A stretch of DNA of 9,408 nucleotides, from assembly GCA_031286725.1 (NCBI GenBank), contig JAITTR010000006.1, positions 1 to 9,408 of the forward strand, read 5' to 3'. Shown piece by piece: positions 1 to 6,484 of the stretch. Each line of letters starts with the position of its first letter. Positions within the stretch are counted from its first letter, which is position 1. A program made the position numbers and the translations under genes. The stretch is from Holosporales bacterium. Its GTDB lineage: Bacteria > Pseudomonadota > Alphaproteobacteria > RUG11792. Under the pieces are notes generated by a model that worked only from the letters and a program-made list of their open reading frames with translations, was not told where the DNA came from and did not search any database.

Positions 1-3000
1 CGAGTAGCTCCAAGTTGCGCAATGAAATTACGATTAGAATCGAAGTTGAGGATGAAGAAACGGGAACAAAATCATATAGAGAAGTGGAAGAAAAACTTGA
101 AGATCATCCAGAAGTTCAAAAAGAATGGAATAATTATTTGAAAAATCATTGGAACGATTGGATGCAGCGTCACAACGAATGGGAAAAATTACAAAAACTT
201 TATGGCGAGTTATATTTAATTTATCAATCGTTGCTCAAATCTAGAGAAGAATACGAGCTTATCCTAGGAATTGGGCTACTAGCATATAAGAATAAGGAAG
301 AAAAATTATTCAAACGTCATTTGATTGTTGCAAATGCAGAGCTCAAATTGAATTTGGAAAACGGTCGGCTTACGTTGGCAGCGAATCCGGACGGATGCTA
401 TTTAAGAATCGACTCAAATATGTTTGAGAACGAACTGTCGCAAAAGGTGGAAGAAGACGTAGGTGGCATATTGGAGGAAATTGGGAACGATCCATTTGAC
501 TTGGACAACGTCGAAAAATGCCTAAAAATTATTCTTAATTCAGTATTTTTAGATGGCGAATACAAAAGACAATTTGAGCCTATAAAAAATTCTGAAAAAC
601 CAGTTGTTACGTTCGCTCCGGCCATTATTTTACGAAAACGATCCACTAAAGGATTGGTGAACGCGCTAAAGAATATTGAACGTTTAATAGACGAAAACGC
701 GAAAGTTTCTGATATTTTTGCCAATCTTGTGGATATGAGCTCACATGATTGCGGCGAGAACAATGAAGAGAGTCGCGCCATATCTTCAGACGAAATGATA
801 TTTTTCCCCAAACTCTGTAATGAAGAACAAAAAGCTATAGTACAGAAGATAAATAGATCTAGGGGCGTATTGGTTCAGGGACCTCCTGGCACAGGAAAAT
901 CTCATACCATAGCTAATTTAATATGTCATCTCTTGGCAAAAGGACAAAGAATACTTATCACGGCTAAAACTTCTAGAGCTTTATCGGTTCTTAGAGAACA
1001 GCTGCCGGAAAACATAAGGTCGCTGGCTATTAGTCTTTTGGGAACGGGAGCGGAAGAAAAACAACTTTTGGAGCAAAGCGTAAACAGTATTCTACATAAA
1101 AGCAATTTCTGGAGTGAAAAAAAGGAAACGCGCAAGCGACAAGAATTAGAACAAAAACTTGATACTTTAAAACAAAAACTAGAAAGAGATAGACAAAGAC
1201 TTAGAGACATAATAGAATCGGAAACGATTGCTCAATCAGTTGCTTGCGATAGATATTCTGGAAAAGCAAAAGAAATTGCGGAAAATGTAAACGGCGAGCG
1301 AAATAATTATTCTTGGTTTAAAGACAATCCACAGTCAAATAAAGAATTTTCATTATTGCCTAACAAATTGCTTAATGTCTTGCATGAGATGCGAAAAAAC
1401 AAAGCCAGAAAAGAAGAGTTGGCTCTTGATTTTGAGGCTGTGGATTTTTCATATAATGAATTTGTAGACTTAGTCTACGGATTGAAAAATATTCCTGCAA
1501 GTGAAAGCGCTTCGAATAATTCAATATTAAAGATGGAGCTCTCAAGGCTCTCCATTGACGTTTTGAAAGATTTTTTATTCAAAATTCAGAGTCTTTATGA
1601 AATTGAACAACGTTTTAATTCTTTGCCGGATAAATGGATTGCGTCAGAATTTAACAAAATGAAAACAGGAAGTTCTATTTTATGCGATATTCAAGAGAAA
1701 ATTAACGCAATACTGCCGAGTATAAAAAATGTAGCCGATATTGCAGACGATTATAACATAAGTTTTCCAGATGATTATAATATCAAGCAAATTCATGACG
1801 ATGCGTTAATGCTTCAAGATCTTGTCCAAGATGGTAAAAGCATGAGTAGATTAAATTTATTTATGCCAAAATCAACAAGAGATTGTTTGTATATTTTTGA
1901 AAACATAAAAATTAATGGAAAAACTTGTTCAAAAAATGCGGCGGATTTAGAAAATTTGATCAAAATTTTAAATTTTCGCATTGGAATAGAAAAAATATGG
2001 AAAATTTTAAAAGATTTTATAACACGCGACACTGAATCTCCCTATTCTTTACAAATCATTGAAATAAGAAAAACTAACGATACGATAAAAGAGATAATAA
2101 AAACGAAAGAAATTTTTGACAAATTGAACGAGTATCTTGAATTTACTGGCGTCCACATAGACATTTCATCGAGTCAAAACTTGTCAAACGTTATAGTTGT
2201 TTTAAACGATCTGTTAGCGGGAGAGCGTAGGGCGGAATTATCTAAAAAGATTTCTTCTCTCGAGCAACAGCTGGCGATTTTTTCTAAGAAAGAAAATATT
2301 CATCCAGTTATGGGCGTACTGTTAAAAGCTGTGAGAGAACGAGACACGGAAAAATATAAAGAGGGAAAACTAACTCTAGATTCTCTAATTGAGGAACGCC
2401 GTATTTTTCTCGAATTTAAAAATCGTCTCAGAGAAATAGGAAAAGTTATTCCAGCAACAATTAAAGAAATGGCTGTTTCTTGCTATGAACCTCATTGGGA
2501 AGACAGGATAAAACAAATAGAAAATGCCTGGTATTGGGCTCAAGCCAATGATTGGATTACAAACTACGTCAATAAAGACGATGTCCCACAACTAAAAGTA
2601 TCTTTGAAACAGACTGAGGACAATATTGGCAGCATTATTGCGGAATTGGCCTCGCTGAGCGCTTGGAGTTTTTGTGTTAATCGCTTAACCTCCAATCATA
2701 GAAGGCATATGGAAGCTTGGCAATTGTCAGTTCGAAAATTAGGAAAAGGCACGGGTAAGCATGCAAACCGCCATAGAAGGGAAGCGCAAAGACATCTGGC
2801 CGAATGTCGAGAAGCTGTTCCAGCATGGATCATGCCTCTTCATAGCGTTTGGAATAATGTAAATACAGAACTAGAAATTTTTGACCTAGTCATTGTTGAC
2901 GAAGCTTCGCAATGCGGATTAGAAGCTCTGCCATTATTTTATCTAGCTAAAAAAATATTGATCGTTGGAGACGATAAGCAAATCAGTCCTGATAACGTAG

Positions 3001-3965
3001 GAGTTAAGCGGGATGAAGTAACCCAGTGGAAAAACGAATATTTACATGATGTCAGCGATTTGGGGCAATTCGATATCGACAGCAGCTTATTTGATATTGG
3101 TAAAATCATGTTTAGCGCAAACAAAGTGACACTACGAGAACACTTTAGATGTATGCCGGAGATAATCAAGTTCAGCAACGAGCTGTGTTATTCCAGCACT
3201 CCGCTGATTCCTATGAAACAATATGGCACAGATAGACTGTCTCCGCTTGAACATGTTTTTTTAAATAACGGCTATAAGGAAGGGGACGGTCAAGCTGCGC
3301 ATAATAAAGTGGAAGCCGAAGTTATTGCTAATAGAATCGCCCAACTATGCGGAGATGAAAAATATGATGGAAAAAGCATAGGAGTCGTTATTCTCCAAGG
3401 GAAAAATCAAGCAAGTCTGATAGAAAAGCTGTTGCTCGAAAAATTAGGTCAAAATAAAATAGCCGAACGTAGAATTGTTTGCGGAGAATCATCTCAATTT
3501 CAAGGAGATGAAAGAGATATCATATTGCTTTCTATGGTTGTGGCCAATAATGATAAATTTAGGGCGTTGACCGGTACTAAAGCGGAACAGCGTTTTAATG
3601 TCGCAATGAGTCGAGCGAAAGAGCAGGTAATTCTTTTTCATTCCGTTAGGATGAGTGCTCTCAGTCCAAGCTGTTTAAGAAGGAAGTTGATTGAATTTTT
3701 CGAAAGAAAAAATATTAATTCAGTTGCCGGAATAACGCTGGAAGAGTTGGAAAAATTAGCCTATACGGCTGATCGCAGTTATGTGAACGCTTCAGGTCCG
3801 TTCGAAAGTTGGTTTGAAGTAGACGTTGCCCTTGAAATTATGCGAAGAGGTTACAGAATCACTATCCAGCACGAAATCGCCGGAAGACGAATCGATTTGG
3901 TCGTAGAAAGAGGTCAATCCAAATTAGCGGTTGAGTGCGACGGAGACTATTGGCAATGGAATTGA
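1..3965 (+). CDS. SF1 (UPF1-like) helicase fused to REase_MTES_1575-like nuclease, 5' partial, 3' frameshifted
   Basis: The frame is open to the left edge, so the true start lies outside the window; residues are counted here from the TTG at 15. A Q-motif-like NEEQ is followed by Walker A GPPGTGKS (about 289-296). A lysine/glutamate-rich coiled-coil stretch (about 365-400) begins a roughly 650-residue insert. Walker B VIVDEAS (about 958-964), GDDKQISP (about 986), LREHFRC (about 1040), QGDERD (about 1163) and RFNVAMSRAK (about 1193) complete the SF1B helicase motif set. From about 1261 a PD-(D/E)xK nuclease fold begins, with RRIDLVV and AVECDGD supplying the expected acidic residues D1294 and E1308. 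The family (COG1112 helicases with a fused endonuclease) is commonly associated with antiviral defence; the substrate here is unknown. The ORF stops just after ECDGDYW because of a one-base insertion, losing the last nuclease helix. The helicase core is intact, the nuclease probably is not. Confidence 0.88.
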   Translation, partial: SSSKLRNEITIRIEVEDEETGTKSYREVEEKLEDHPEVQKEWNNYLKNHWNDWMQRHNEWEKLQKLYGELYLIYQSLLKSREEYELILGIGLLAYKNKEEKLFKRHLIVANAELKLNLENGRLTLAANPDGCYLRIDSNMFENELSQKVEEDVGGILEEIGNDPFDLDNVEKCLKIILNSVFLDGEYKRQFEPIKNSEKPVVTFAPAIILRKRSTKGLVNALKNIERLIDENAKVSDIFANLVDMSSHDCGENNEESRAISSDEMIFFPKLCNEEQKAIVQKINRSRGVLVQGPPGTGKSHTIANLICHLLAKGQRILITAKTSRALSVLREQLPENIRSLAISLLGTGAEEKQLLEQSVNSILHKSNFWSEKKETRKRQELEQKLDTLKQKLERDRQRLRDIIESETIAQSVACDRYSGKAKEIAENVNGERNNYSWFKDNPQSNKEFSLLPNKLLNVLHEMRKNKARKEELALDFEAVDFSYNEFVDLVYGLKNIPASESASNNSILKMELSRLSIDVLKDFLFKIQSLYEIEQRFNSLPDKWIASEFNKMKTGSSILCDIQEKINAILPSIKNVADIADDYNISFPDDYNIKQIHDDALMLQDLVQDGKSMSRLNLFMPKSTRDCLYIFENIKINGKTCSKNAADLENLIKILNFRIGIEKIWKILKDFITRDTESPYSLQIIEIRKTNDTIKEIIKTKEIFDKLNEYLEFTGVHIDISSSQNLSNVIVVLNDLLAGERRAELSKKISSLEQQLAIFSKKENIHPVMGVLLKAVRERDTEKYKEGKLTLDSLIEERRIFLEFKNRLREIGKVIPATIKEMAVSCYEPHWEDRIKQIENAWYWAQANDWITNYVNKDDVPQLKVSLKQTEDNIGSIIAELASLSAWSFCVNRLTSNHRRHMEAWQLSVRKLGKGTGKHANRHRREAQRHLAECREAVPAWIMPLHSVWNNVNTELEIFDLVIVDEASQCGLEALPLFYLAKKILIVGDDKQISPDNVGVKRDEVTQWKNEYLHDVSDLGQFDIDSSLFDIGKIMFSANKVTLREHFRCMPEIIKFSNELCYSSTPLIPMKQYGTDRLSPLEHVFLNNGYKEGDGQAAHNKVEAEVIANRIAQLCGDEKYDGKSIGVVILQGKNQASLIEKLLLEKLGQNKIAERRIVCGESSQFQGDERDIILLSMVVANNDKFRALTGTKAEQRFNVAMSRAKEQVILFHSVRMSALSPSCLRRKLIEFFERKNINSVAGITLEELEKLAYTADRSYVNASGPFESWFEVDVALEIMRRGYRITIQHEIAGRRIDLVVERGQSKLAVECDGDYWQWN

Positions 3966-4385
3966 TAGATATAAAGAAGATATGCAAAGGCAGCGTCAAT
4001 TGGAGCGCTGCGGCTGGGAATTTTTCAGAGTAACATCGTCTTCTTTTTACTTTAATAAAGAGAATTCGTTGACAAAACTATGGAAATTGATGGACGAAAG
4101 AAATATTTTCCCTTGTGCGACGACTTCGTCGGAGATAGAAGAGGACGAAGAAAATGGTAACGCCTTTTGATGACGATGCGATTAGCGATTATGCGGACGA
4201 CGTTACCGAAGAAGATAGTCGCAATAATTTTTACGAAACAAGCGATACCGTAAGCCTATTTCCAAATATTTCATTGCAAGACATGGATGCAATCGAGATT
4301 TCAGAGCGCATAATAAAAGTCTTACAAAAATGTCCAAACACTTCCTGTAGTTCCGATTGACAAAATTCAGGACGTTGCTAACTAA
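3958..4385 (+). pseudogene. Detached C-terminus of the helicase-nuclease, in three frames
   Basis: Immediately downstream of the helicase stop, the next frame reads GIDRYKEDMQRQ followed by LERCGWEFFRV, the conserved end of MTES_1575-type nuclease domains (the 'D..RQ..LERCGW.F.R' helix and strand). Removing one base near 3955-3957 turns TGG CAA TGG AAT TGA into TGG CAT GGA ATT GAT and joins the two parts. The second frame ends at TGA 4168-4170; dropping one T of the TTTT run at 4165-4168 continues an acidic linker as FDDDAISDYADDV. A third shift near 4351-4352 (TT to T) continues ...CPNTSCSPIDKIQDVAN to the TAA at 4383-4385. The CPN-SC segment resembles a small C-terminal region I recall from related helicases; this is memory, not a search. 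With all three repairs the protein would exceed 1450 residues. It is either decayed or affected by sequencing error. Confidence 0.75.
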
Positions 4386-4525
4386 TAATCTAGCGGCAAG
4401 CTGGATTTATTTATATTGAAACAAATAATCAGTTTATGCATACTATTTACATAGTGGCACTTTTGTTGTTTGGGACGTAAACTACCCCCGATATGCTACT
4501 TAAGTATCAAATTGTTGTTAGGATA

Positions 4526-4576
4526 CCGTCGATAGAATTGGTATGAAAGATACCAAACGCAAAGGGTAGCCGACGG
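4526..4576. repeat. Nested inverted repeat, candidate structured RNA
   Basis: A perfect 7-bp hairpin TTGGTAT/ATACCAA (4538-4544 and 4550-4556, loop GAAAG) sits inside an outer perfect 6-bp pair CCGTCG/CGACGG (4526-4531 and 4571-4576). The flanks also carry a direct repeat, GGATACCG, at 4521-4528 and 4575-4582. It lies between the broken helicase gene and the helix-turn-helix gene. It could be the folded part of a small RNA, an old terminator (a T-rich run follows at 4591-4615) or a protein-binding site; the sequence alone does not decide. Confidence 0.45.
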
Positions 4577-4653
4577 ATACCGCTTCACAAATAGAAGTGC
4601 TCTTTTCTTTTTCTTAAATAGCTATTGCCGTACGTTATTCCTGTAAATTTCTT

Positions 4654-4717
4654 TGAGAGGAGAACCAACCGCGGCTCTCATAGACTCCGTCTCCTCTGTC
4701 GCCCTTCGTAAAAGGCG
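4654..4717. repeat. Competing hairpins upstream of the helix-turn-helix gene
   Basis: TGAGAG at 4654-4659 can pair with CTCTCA at 4675-4680. The overlapping AGAGGAGA at 4656-4663 can instead pair with TCTCCTCT at 4690-4697, so the two folds exclude each other. A third hairpin follows, CGCC (4700-4703) with GGCG (4714-4717), extendable by two A-T pairs. This arrangement is what a leader with alternative folds looks like, but the region may also be decayed coding sequence, and no ligand or mechanism can be named. Confidence 0.3.
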
Positions 4718-4831
4718 TCGTCAGGCCAAGAGGTCTAGCTCAAAAACGAAGAGAGGATAAAACAGGAGAAACAAAAGACTATACGGGGCAGAGTCTCATT
4801 TGTTAGCGTTGACATTGTATTTAATATAGAT

Positions 4832-5112
4832 ATGCAAGAGAGAATTCAAGATATGGCAGACGGCCTCAGGGTTTTTGTCCATGACGAAGAGTTTATTTCT
4901 TGGAAAGACGTTTGTAAGATTACAAGTTTGGAATATCGTACTTTGCTTGAGTTGTATAAGAATGGTTTTTTCGTTAAGCCTTATCAAGCTTCCCGCGTAC
5001 TTTCTTTCCTCGTAAAGCTGTTCTGGAGTGGAATAAATGCGAGATAGTGAGAAGATACCCTGAGTTGTTTTACCCCTATTTAAAAGACTTAGCCCATAAG
5101 AAAGCTCTGTAA
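4832..5112 (+). pseudogene. AlpA/MerR-like helix-turn-helix regulator, single frameshift
   Basis: The first frame (4832-5047) gives a 71-residue ORF containing FISWKDVCKITSLEYRT, then LLELYKNGFF, the layout of an AlpA-like winged helix-turn-helix ('...KEVC..TGLSR.T.Y.L...G.FP'). It then loses sense. In the next frame the sequence continues from about 5005 as FPRKAVLEWNKCEIVRRYPE and ends at TAA 5110-5112; 'R.AV..W' is exactly what follows the wing in AlpA-type proteins. Adding one base near 5000-5007 joins the halves into about 93 residues. No clear ribosome binding site precedes the ATG, and the frame is open upstream to 4739, so the original start may lie further left. Such proteins usually regulate prophages and integrated elements or act as excisionases. 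The exact role here is unknown. Confidence 0.6.
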
Positions 5113-5128
5113 GCGCCAGTAAGGGTAA

Positions 5129-5247
5129 GCATGGTTCTTGGTAAGAACAAACATTAACATGCCGTGGCAGGCTAACCCATCTATGTGCGGCATGTTCTCA
5201 CAAGCGATTGGTTAGCGAGAAGAACATCCTCCCGCACGCAGATAGAT
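5129..5247 (+). promoter_or_regulatory. Structured leader with mutually exclusive hairpins before the 5277 gene
   Basis: Several perfect inverted repeats overlap. GCATG 5129-5133 pairs with CATGC 5158-5162, enclosing GTTCTT/AAGAAC (5134-5139 and 5143-5148). ACATGCCG 5157-5164 pairs with CGGCATGT 5188-5195. GCTAACC 5171-5177 pairs with GGTTAGC 5210-5216. A long interrupted stem pairs ATCTAT, GTGCGG and ATGTTCT (5179-5198) with AGAACAT, CCGCAC and ATAGAT (5221-5247). Several of these cannot form together. The block ends 30 bases before a start codon with a good ribosome binding site, consistent with an untranslated leader that controls expression, or with a non-coding RNA of its own. It matches no riboswitch class I recognise. 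Confidence 0.4.
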
Positions 5248-5276
5248 TCGCTTTAAACAAGAAAAGGAGAAGAAGT

Positions 5277-6036
5277 ATGCTAGATAAGTTTGAAGATGTG
5301 CACGAGTTAGGCCAATTAGGCGGGAGAATTATAAATGGAATAAAAGATTCCTTGCACAAGCTAGCCGGCGTAAGAGTGGAGCTTAGAGAAGACCCAGATA
5401 AATGGGCAGACAGAGATAAATGGGACCAAGTAGATGCCGCAGCCCTGCCGAAGACGCATATGAATATGAAGAAGAGGAAGATTCTTGGGGAGGAATTCCT
5501 AAATCTAGAAAATTAGACGAGGTAGCAAAAACTAGTATGCGAAGATATCGCTCTCCTACAGAGATGGATGAAGCAAACAGAGAGAAGAGGCATACTCATC
5601 GACGCAATAGAATGAATGCCCATAGCTTAGGAGCTGTTGCCCAATACGTTCAAGCTATGGATGATGTTACAGACGCTGATCTAGAGGCTTTTCTTGATAT
5701 AGCTTATCTAGTTGCACCCCTAGCAATAGGAAATTTATTTATACCTCCTAATCATCCTCAATCTTTTACCGCTTTGGATCTTTTCGGGGCAACTATTAAT
5801 GCTTATAACCATGGGCATGGGAGACTAGGAGCCTCTGGGATGAATCATGTCCATTGGAATAACGCTTATATGCCGCTATAACCGACTACACGGCTACTAA
5901 TCTTCATTTTGGGGATTTAACATTTACTAATCATACCCCAGCTCAAGTCCAAAATGGAGAAATATTTATACCAGCAGACTTTCCTGTTCAGGAACAAGGA
6001 ACTGGCAGACGTGTCCTCGCTTTTTATATAGCTTAA
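5277..6036 (+). pseudogene. Unrecognised protein of about 253 residues, two frameshifts
   Basis: ATG 5277 follows AGGAG (5265-5269) at 7 bases, a good start. The first frame (MLDKFEDVHELGQLGGR...) runs to 5516. A second frame, open from 5420, continues an acidic stretch EDAYEYEEEEDSWGG and runs to TAA 5879-5881. A third frame continues ITDYTATNLHFGD to TAA 6034-6036. Adding one base near 5445-5450 and one G near 5874 (CCGCT to CCGGCT) gives one coherent protein; stops in the other frames confine the second shift to 5863-5881. The repaired product has an amphipathic N-terminus, an acidic linker, a basic patch (EKRHTHRRNR), then a mixed segment with NHGHGR and NHVHWNN rich in His and Asn, and a C-terminus with EIFIPADFPVQEQG. 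There is no signal peptide or clear membrane segment. I recognise no family; a secreted effector or toxin-like role would be a guess. Confidence 0.6.
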
Positions 6037-6113
6037 TATTATATTAACATAGAAAATCCCAAGTTATCATCAATCGTCTTCATGCGTCATAAACGGCAAA
6101 ACAATCTTCCTTT

Positions 6114-6139
6114 GTTTTAAAACCCGGGGGAATACCGGG
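6114..6139 (-). terminator. Candidate terminator of the tRNA transcript
   Basis: Read on the minus strand, CCCGG (6135-6139) and CCGGG (6123-6127) form a GC-only 5-bp stem with a 7-base loop, followed directly by TTTTAAAAC. It lies about 60 bases beyond the 3' end of tRNA-Thr in the direction of tRNA transcription. The T run is short, so it is a modest intrinsic terminator. A second small hairpin, AGACT/AGTCT (6163-6177), lies between and may mark 3' processing. Confidence 0.5.
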
Positions 6140-6199
6140 GGAAAATTCAATTTTGTGTTTTCAGACTAACTGAGTCTTGTGTTGGAGTCTTGAGAACCC

Positions 6200-6275
<76 letters not shown>

Positions 6276-6282
6276 AAATATT

Positions 6283-6360
6283 TGGGGCGAGTGATCGGGA
6301 TTGAACCGACGGCCTCTAGAGCCACAATCTAGCGCTCTATCCATCTGAGCTACACCCGCC
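6283..6360 (-). tRNA. tRNA-His (anticodon GTG)
   Basis: The minus strand folds as a tRNA with an encoded CCA (6283-6285). The extra 5' G (G-1, base 6360) faces C73 (base 6286), the histidine identity pair. The acceptor stem is GCGGGTG/CACTCGC with one G-U pair, the anticodon stem CTAGA/TCTAG holds loop TTGTGGC (anticodon GTG), and the T stem is GTCGG/CCGAT. The D loop is one base longer than in E. coli tRNA-His. Confidence 0.95.
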
Positions 6361-6370
6361 AAACAGGAGA

Positions 6371-6399
6371 ATTATTGCACCTTTCTTCAAAAAAGTCAA
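6371..6399 (-). promoter_or_regulatory. Sigma70-type promoter for tRNA-His/tRNA-Thr
   Basis: On the minus strand TTGACT (6394-6399) and AATAAT (6371-6376) are separated by exactly 17 bases. The tRNA-His 5' end is 10 bases beyond the -10 box, so the leader would be only a few bases. The next 8 bases toward the divergent gene are T/C poor and the two promoters (this one and 6426-6454) face away from each other. Confidence 0.7.
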
Positions 6400-6425
6400 A
6401 ACGTTTTTGAGCGAATAAAAACTAA

Positions 6426-6454
6426 TTGAGAAAGATTAATTAATATGTTATAAT
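6426..6454 (+). promoter_or_regulatory. Strong extended -10 promoter for the 6485 gene
   Basis: TTGAGA (6426-6431), a 17-base spacer and a perfect TATAAT (6449-6454) preceded by TG (6446-6447) form a near-consensus sigma70 promoter. Transcription would start near 6461, about 24 bases before the ATG at 6485. The short leader has no good ribosome binding site close to the ATG (AGGCGG at 6462-6467 is about 17 bases away). Confidence 0.75.
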
Positions 6455-6459
6455 TAATC
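6434..6459. promoter_or_regulatory. Perfect 9-bp inverted repeat over the promoter, candidate operator
   Basis: GATTAATTA (6434-6442) and TAATTAATC (6451-6459) are exact reverse complements separated by 8 bases. The dyad spans the spacer and the -10 box of the 6485 gene promoter, where a bound dimeric repressor would block polymerase. AT-rich palindromes can arise by chance, but an exact 18-base match placed here is suggestive. Confidence 0.45.
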
Positions 6460-6484
6460 ATAGGCGGTATTAACTCAAAGTTTT

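Larger units (their letters stand above)
4386..4831. other. 446-base stretch without an intact gene
   Basis: No reading frame of convincing length or with a ribosome binding site lies here. The stretch holds two clusters of strong inverted repeats, given separately, and a pyrimidine-rich run (4591-4615) after the first cluster. A short basic frame (4653-4760, TTG start, no ribosome binding site) reads ALRKRRRQAKRSSS. From 4739 the frame of the following helix-turn-helix gene is also open without a start codon, so the right part could be the decayed front of that gene. Confidence 0.5.

Noticed and set aside
398..3178. Minus-strand open frames inside the helicase gene (398-811, 926-1210, 1814-2032, 2385-2591, 2939-3178)
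   Set aside because: They lie wholly opposite a long, motif-rich helicase, lack ribosome binding sites and show Ser/Phe-rich composition typical of antisense shadows.
4357..4388. TTGACA at 4357-4362 as a -35 box for a small RNA
   Set aside because: No acceptable -10 box stands 16-18 bases downstream (AACTAA or ACTAAT only), and the bases are also explained as the tail of the broken helicase gene.
4810..4832. TTGACA just before the helix-turn-helix ATG as its promoter
   Set aside because: A -10 box at normal spacing would fall at or inside the start codon; the nearer TATAGAT is only about 10 bases away.
4796..4987. Minus-strand 63-codon frame
   Set aside because: It is antisense to the helix-turn-helix gene and has no recognisable domain or start signal.
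5208..5276. Upstream TTG start for the 5277 gene
   Set aside because: The extension would run through the hairpin-rich leader and has no ribosome binding site, whereas ATG 5277 has AGGAG at ideal spacing.
6033..6047. TTAATAT-T-ATATTAA palindrome at the stop of the 5277 gene
   Set aside because: It is all A/T in an AT-rich genome, overlaps the stop codon, and has no run of T after it; likely chance.
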